Origin: Nocardioides oleivorans
GTDB lineage: Bacteria; Actinomycetota; Actinomycetes; Propionibacteriales; Nocardioidaceae
DNA: 64,000 bases
Direction: 5' to 3'
NCBI RefSeq assembly: GCF_004137255.1
Contig: NZ_SDWT01000002.1
Location: 248,001 to 312,000 of the forward strand
Shown piece after piece: positions 62,616 to 64,000 of this stretch (positions are counted from its first letter, which is position 1; each line of letters begins with the position of its first letter). The notes under the pieces were generated by a model. That model saw nothing but the letters and a program-made list of their open reading frames with translations, was not told the origin of the DNA and made no database searches. The translations under genes were made by a program, and so were the position numbers.

Positions 62616-63902
62616 ATGAGTACCCATGCACCCACCCGTCCCCTGCGCGCGGCGGTCACCGCCGCAGCCGCCACGCTCGCCGTGGCCGCAGGCGTCCTCA
62701 CCTCGATCGGCGCGCCCTCCCAGGCGGCCGGCACCGACGCTGCGCCCAGCGCCGTGGCCGCCGACCTGCCGGCGCACGTCCTGACCGGCTACTGGCACAA
62801 CTTCGACAACGGCTCGGGCGTGATGCGGCTGAGCGACGTGCCCGAGCAGTACGACATCGTCGCCGTCGCGTTCGCCGACGCGGTCCCGACCCGGTCCGGC
62901 GCGATCGACTTCGCCCTCGACCCGGCGGTGAGCTCTGCACTCGGCGGCTACGACGAGGCCGCCTTCAAGGCCGACATCGCGACCCTGCACGCACAGGGCC
63001 GGCAGGTGATCATCTCGGTCGGCGGCCAGAACGGCACCGTCCACCTCGACGACGTCGCGGCCGGCCAGGCCTTCGCGGACTCGACCATCGCCCTGATGGA
63101 GGAGTTCGGGTTCGACGGAGTCGACATCGACCTCGAGAACGCGCCGAACCTCGAGCACATGACCGAGGCGCTGCGCGCGATCGACGCCGCGAAGCCCGGC
63201 TACACCCTCACCATGGCGCCGGAGACGATCTACGTGCAGCCCGGTGGCTCCTACCTCGCGCTGATCGACCAGGTCGCGGACCTCATCACGGTCGTCAACA
63301 CGCAGTACTACAACTCCGGCAGCATGATCGGCCGCGACGGCAAGGTCTACAGCTCCGGCACCGTCGACTTCCAGACCGCGCTCGCCGACATCCTCCTCGA
63401 CGGCCACCTGCGCCCCGACCAGGTCGGGCTCGGCCTGCCCGCGACGTCCCAGGCGGCCGGCAGCGGGTACGTCGCCCCCGCCGTCGTCAACCAGGCACTC
63501 GACTGCCTGGCCACCGGCCAGCGCTGCGGCAGCTACACCCCCGCCGACACCTACCCGACGATCCGCGGCGCGATGACCTGGTCGATCAACTGGGACGCCA
63601 CCAACGGCTACGCGTTCGCCACCACGGTCGGCGGCCACCTGGGCTCGCTGCCCGGCGGCGGTGGGGTCACGAACCCGCCGACGACTCCCCCCACCACGCC
63701 CCCGACCACGCCCCCGACGACCGATCCGACCGACCCGCCTGCCGGATGTGAGAGCGTACCGGCCTGGGCGGCGGCGACGGCCTACAACGGCGGCGCGGTC
63801 GTGTCATACGCCGGGCACCGCTGGCAGGCCAGGTGGTGGACCCAGGGCGAGGCGCCGAAGGTGCAGGACTGGTACGTCTGGGCCGACCAGGGCGCCTGCT
63901 GA
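62616..63902 (+). CDS. secreted GH18 chitinase with C-terminal chitin-binding module
   Basis: 428 residues. Signal peptide (about 1-38; RPLRAAVTAAAATLAVAAGV ... SQAAG), GH18 barrel with VIISVGGQNGT and the catalytic FDGVDIDLE (DxxDxDxE), MAPETIYV, TQYYN and AMTWSINWDA, a TTPPTTPPTT linker, and a CBM5/12-type module (CESVPAWAAATAYNGGAVVS, WTQGEAPKVQDWYVWADQGA) with aromatic binding residues. Hydrolyses chitin outside the cell. AGGAG lies seven bases before ATG 62616. A 149-bp upstream region holds an AT-rich stretch (62555-62585) likely to contain the promoter. Confidence 0.94.
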   Translation: MSTHAPTRPLRAAVTAAAATLAVAAGVLTSIGAPSQAAGTDAAPSAVAADLPAHVLTGYWHNFDNGSGVMRLSDVPEQYDIVAVAFADAVPTRSGAIDFALDPAVSSALGGYDEAAFKADIATLHAQGRQVIISVGGQNGTVHLDDVAAGQAFADSTIALMEEFGFDGVDIDLENAPNLEHMTEALRAIDAAKPGYTLTMAPETIYVQPGGSYLALIDQVADLITVVNTQYYNSGSMIGRDGKVYSSGTVDFQTALADILLDGHLRPDQVGLGLPATSQAAGSGYVAPAVVNQALDCLATGQRCGSYTPADTYPTIRGAMTWSINWDATNGYAFATTVGGHLGSLPGGGGVTNPPTTPPTTPPTTPPTTDPTDPPAGCESVPAWAAATAYNGGAVVSYAGHRWQARWWTQGEAPKVQDWYVWADQGAC

Positions 63903-63923
63903 CGGGGTCGCGACGAGCCCTCC

Positions 63924-63958
63924 CTTGGCGTTGAGTCTCTCAGCGACTCAACGCCGAG
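63924..63958. repeat. palindromic repeat downstream of the chitinase gene
   Basis: CTTGGCGTTGAGTC ... GACTCAACGCCGAG: 14-bp arms with one mismatch, same GAGTCTCT core as the repeats at 57647-57749. May terminate the chitinase transcript. Confidence 0.65.
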
Positions 63959-64000
63959 GGGACCAGGTCACACGCTCGCCGGCCCCCTGGGCAGCGGAGC

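Noticed and set aside
63670..63740. Tandem repeat ACGCCCCCGACC in the chitinase gene
   Set aside because: It encodes the Thr-Pro linker between catalytic and chitin-binding domains, normal for secreted glycoside hydrolases.

Overview
The window is about 70 percent GC, uses GTG starts heavily and packs genes into overlapping operons. Gene content (dut, DUF3710, OB-fold protein, DUF3159, paired TrkA, APC permease and TRAM methyltransferase, then DUF4193, suhB and hemH) points to a high-GC actinobacterium, most like Nocardioides or another Nocardioidaceae. Many genes lack a Shine-Dalgarno site and instead carry TANNNT six to eight bases before ATG or GTG, the signature of leaderless transcription; I used it to choose several starts.

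Left chromosomal arm (1-19.6 kb): a PAC2-family gene cut by the window edge; a fadA-fadB beta-oxidation pair followed by an 83-bp palindromic repeat array; an APC permease; an ECF sigma factor coupled to a membrane-anchored beta-propeller protein; dxs behind SMP-30 and tandem-Nudix genes; a small gene with a perfect LexA-type SOS box; an operon of DUF3105, a thiamine-binding protein, YjbQ, SRPBCC and GNAT genes; a second propeller-sigma pair in the reverse gene order; and aconitase.

Island (about 21.19-49.88 kb, 28.7 kb): a tyrosine integrase lies next to an intact TRAM-family RNA methyltransferase gene, and a displaced copy of that gene's 3' end, with a 15-bp identical core, lies at the far boundary. 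Inside is a tight minus-strand operon of five large genes: a Cas4/AddB-type iron-sulfur nuclease, an SF1 helicase (together resembling a Dna2 split over two proteins), a type III-like N6-adenine methyltransferase, a type III Res-like helicase with a degenerate nuclease site, and a 1896-residue GHKL (sacsin-like) ATPase ending in a DUF3883 nuclease-like domain. It resembles helicase-methylase-ATPase defence systems with an added nuclease-helicase pair, and is the best candidate for an undescribed system here. The island also holds a decayed conjugation module (two DUF6112 proteins, a frameshifted TrbL-like gene, an SCO6880-family protein and a relaxase tail), a divergent uracil-DNA glycosylase with a coupled partner, a DUF3800 protein, an unknown 239-residue protein and a HelD/UvrD-type helicase.

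Right chromosomal arm (49.8-64 kb): this matches the conserved actinobacterial block known in Mycobacterium tuberculosis from Rv2689c to suhB (methyltransferase, APC transporter, two TrkA proteins, DUF3159, OB-fold, DUF3710, dut, DUF3093, DUF4193, suhB), followed here by hemH, a sugar-lactone oxidase and a secreted GH18 chitinase. No rRNA, complete tRNA, CRISPR array or insertion sequence was seen.
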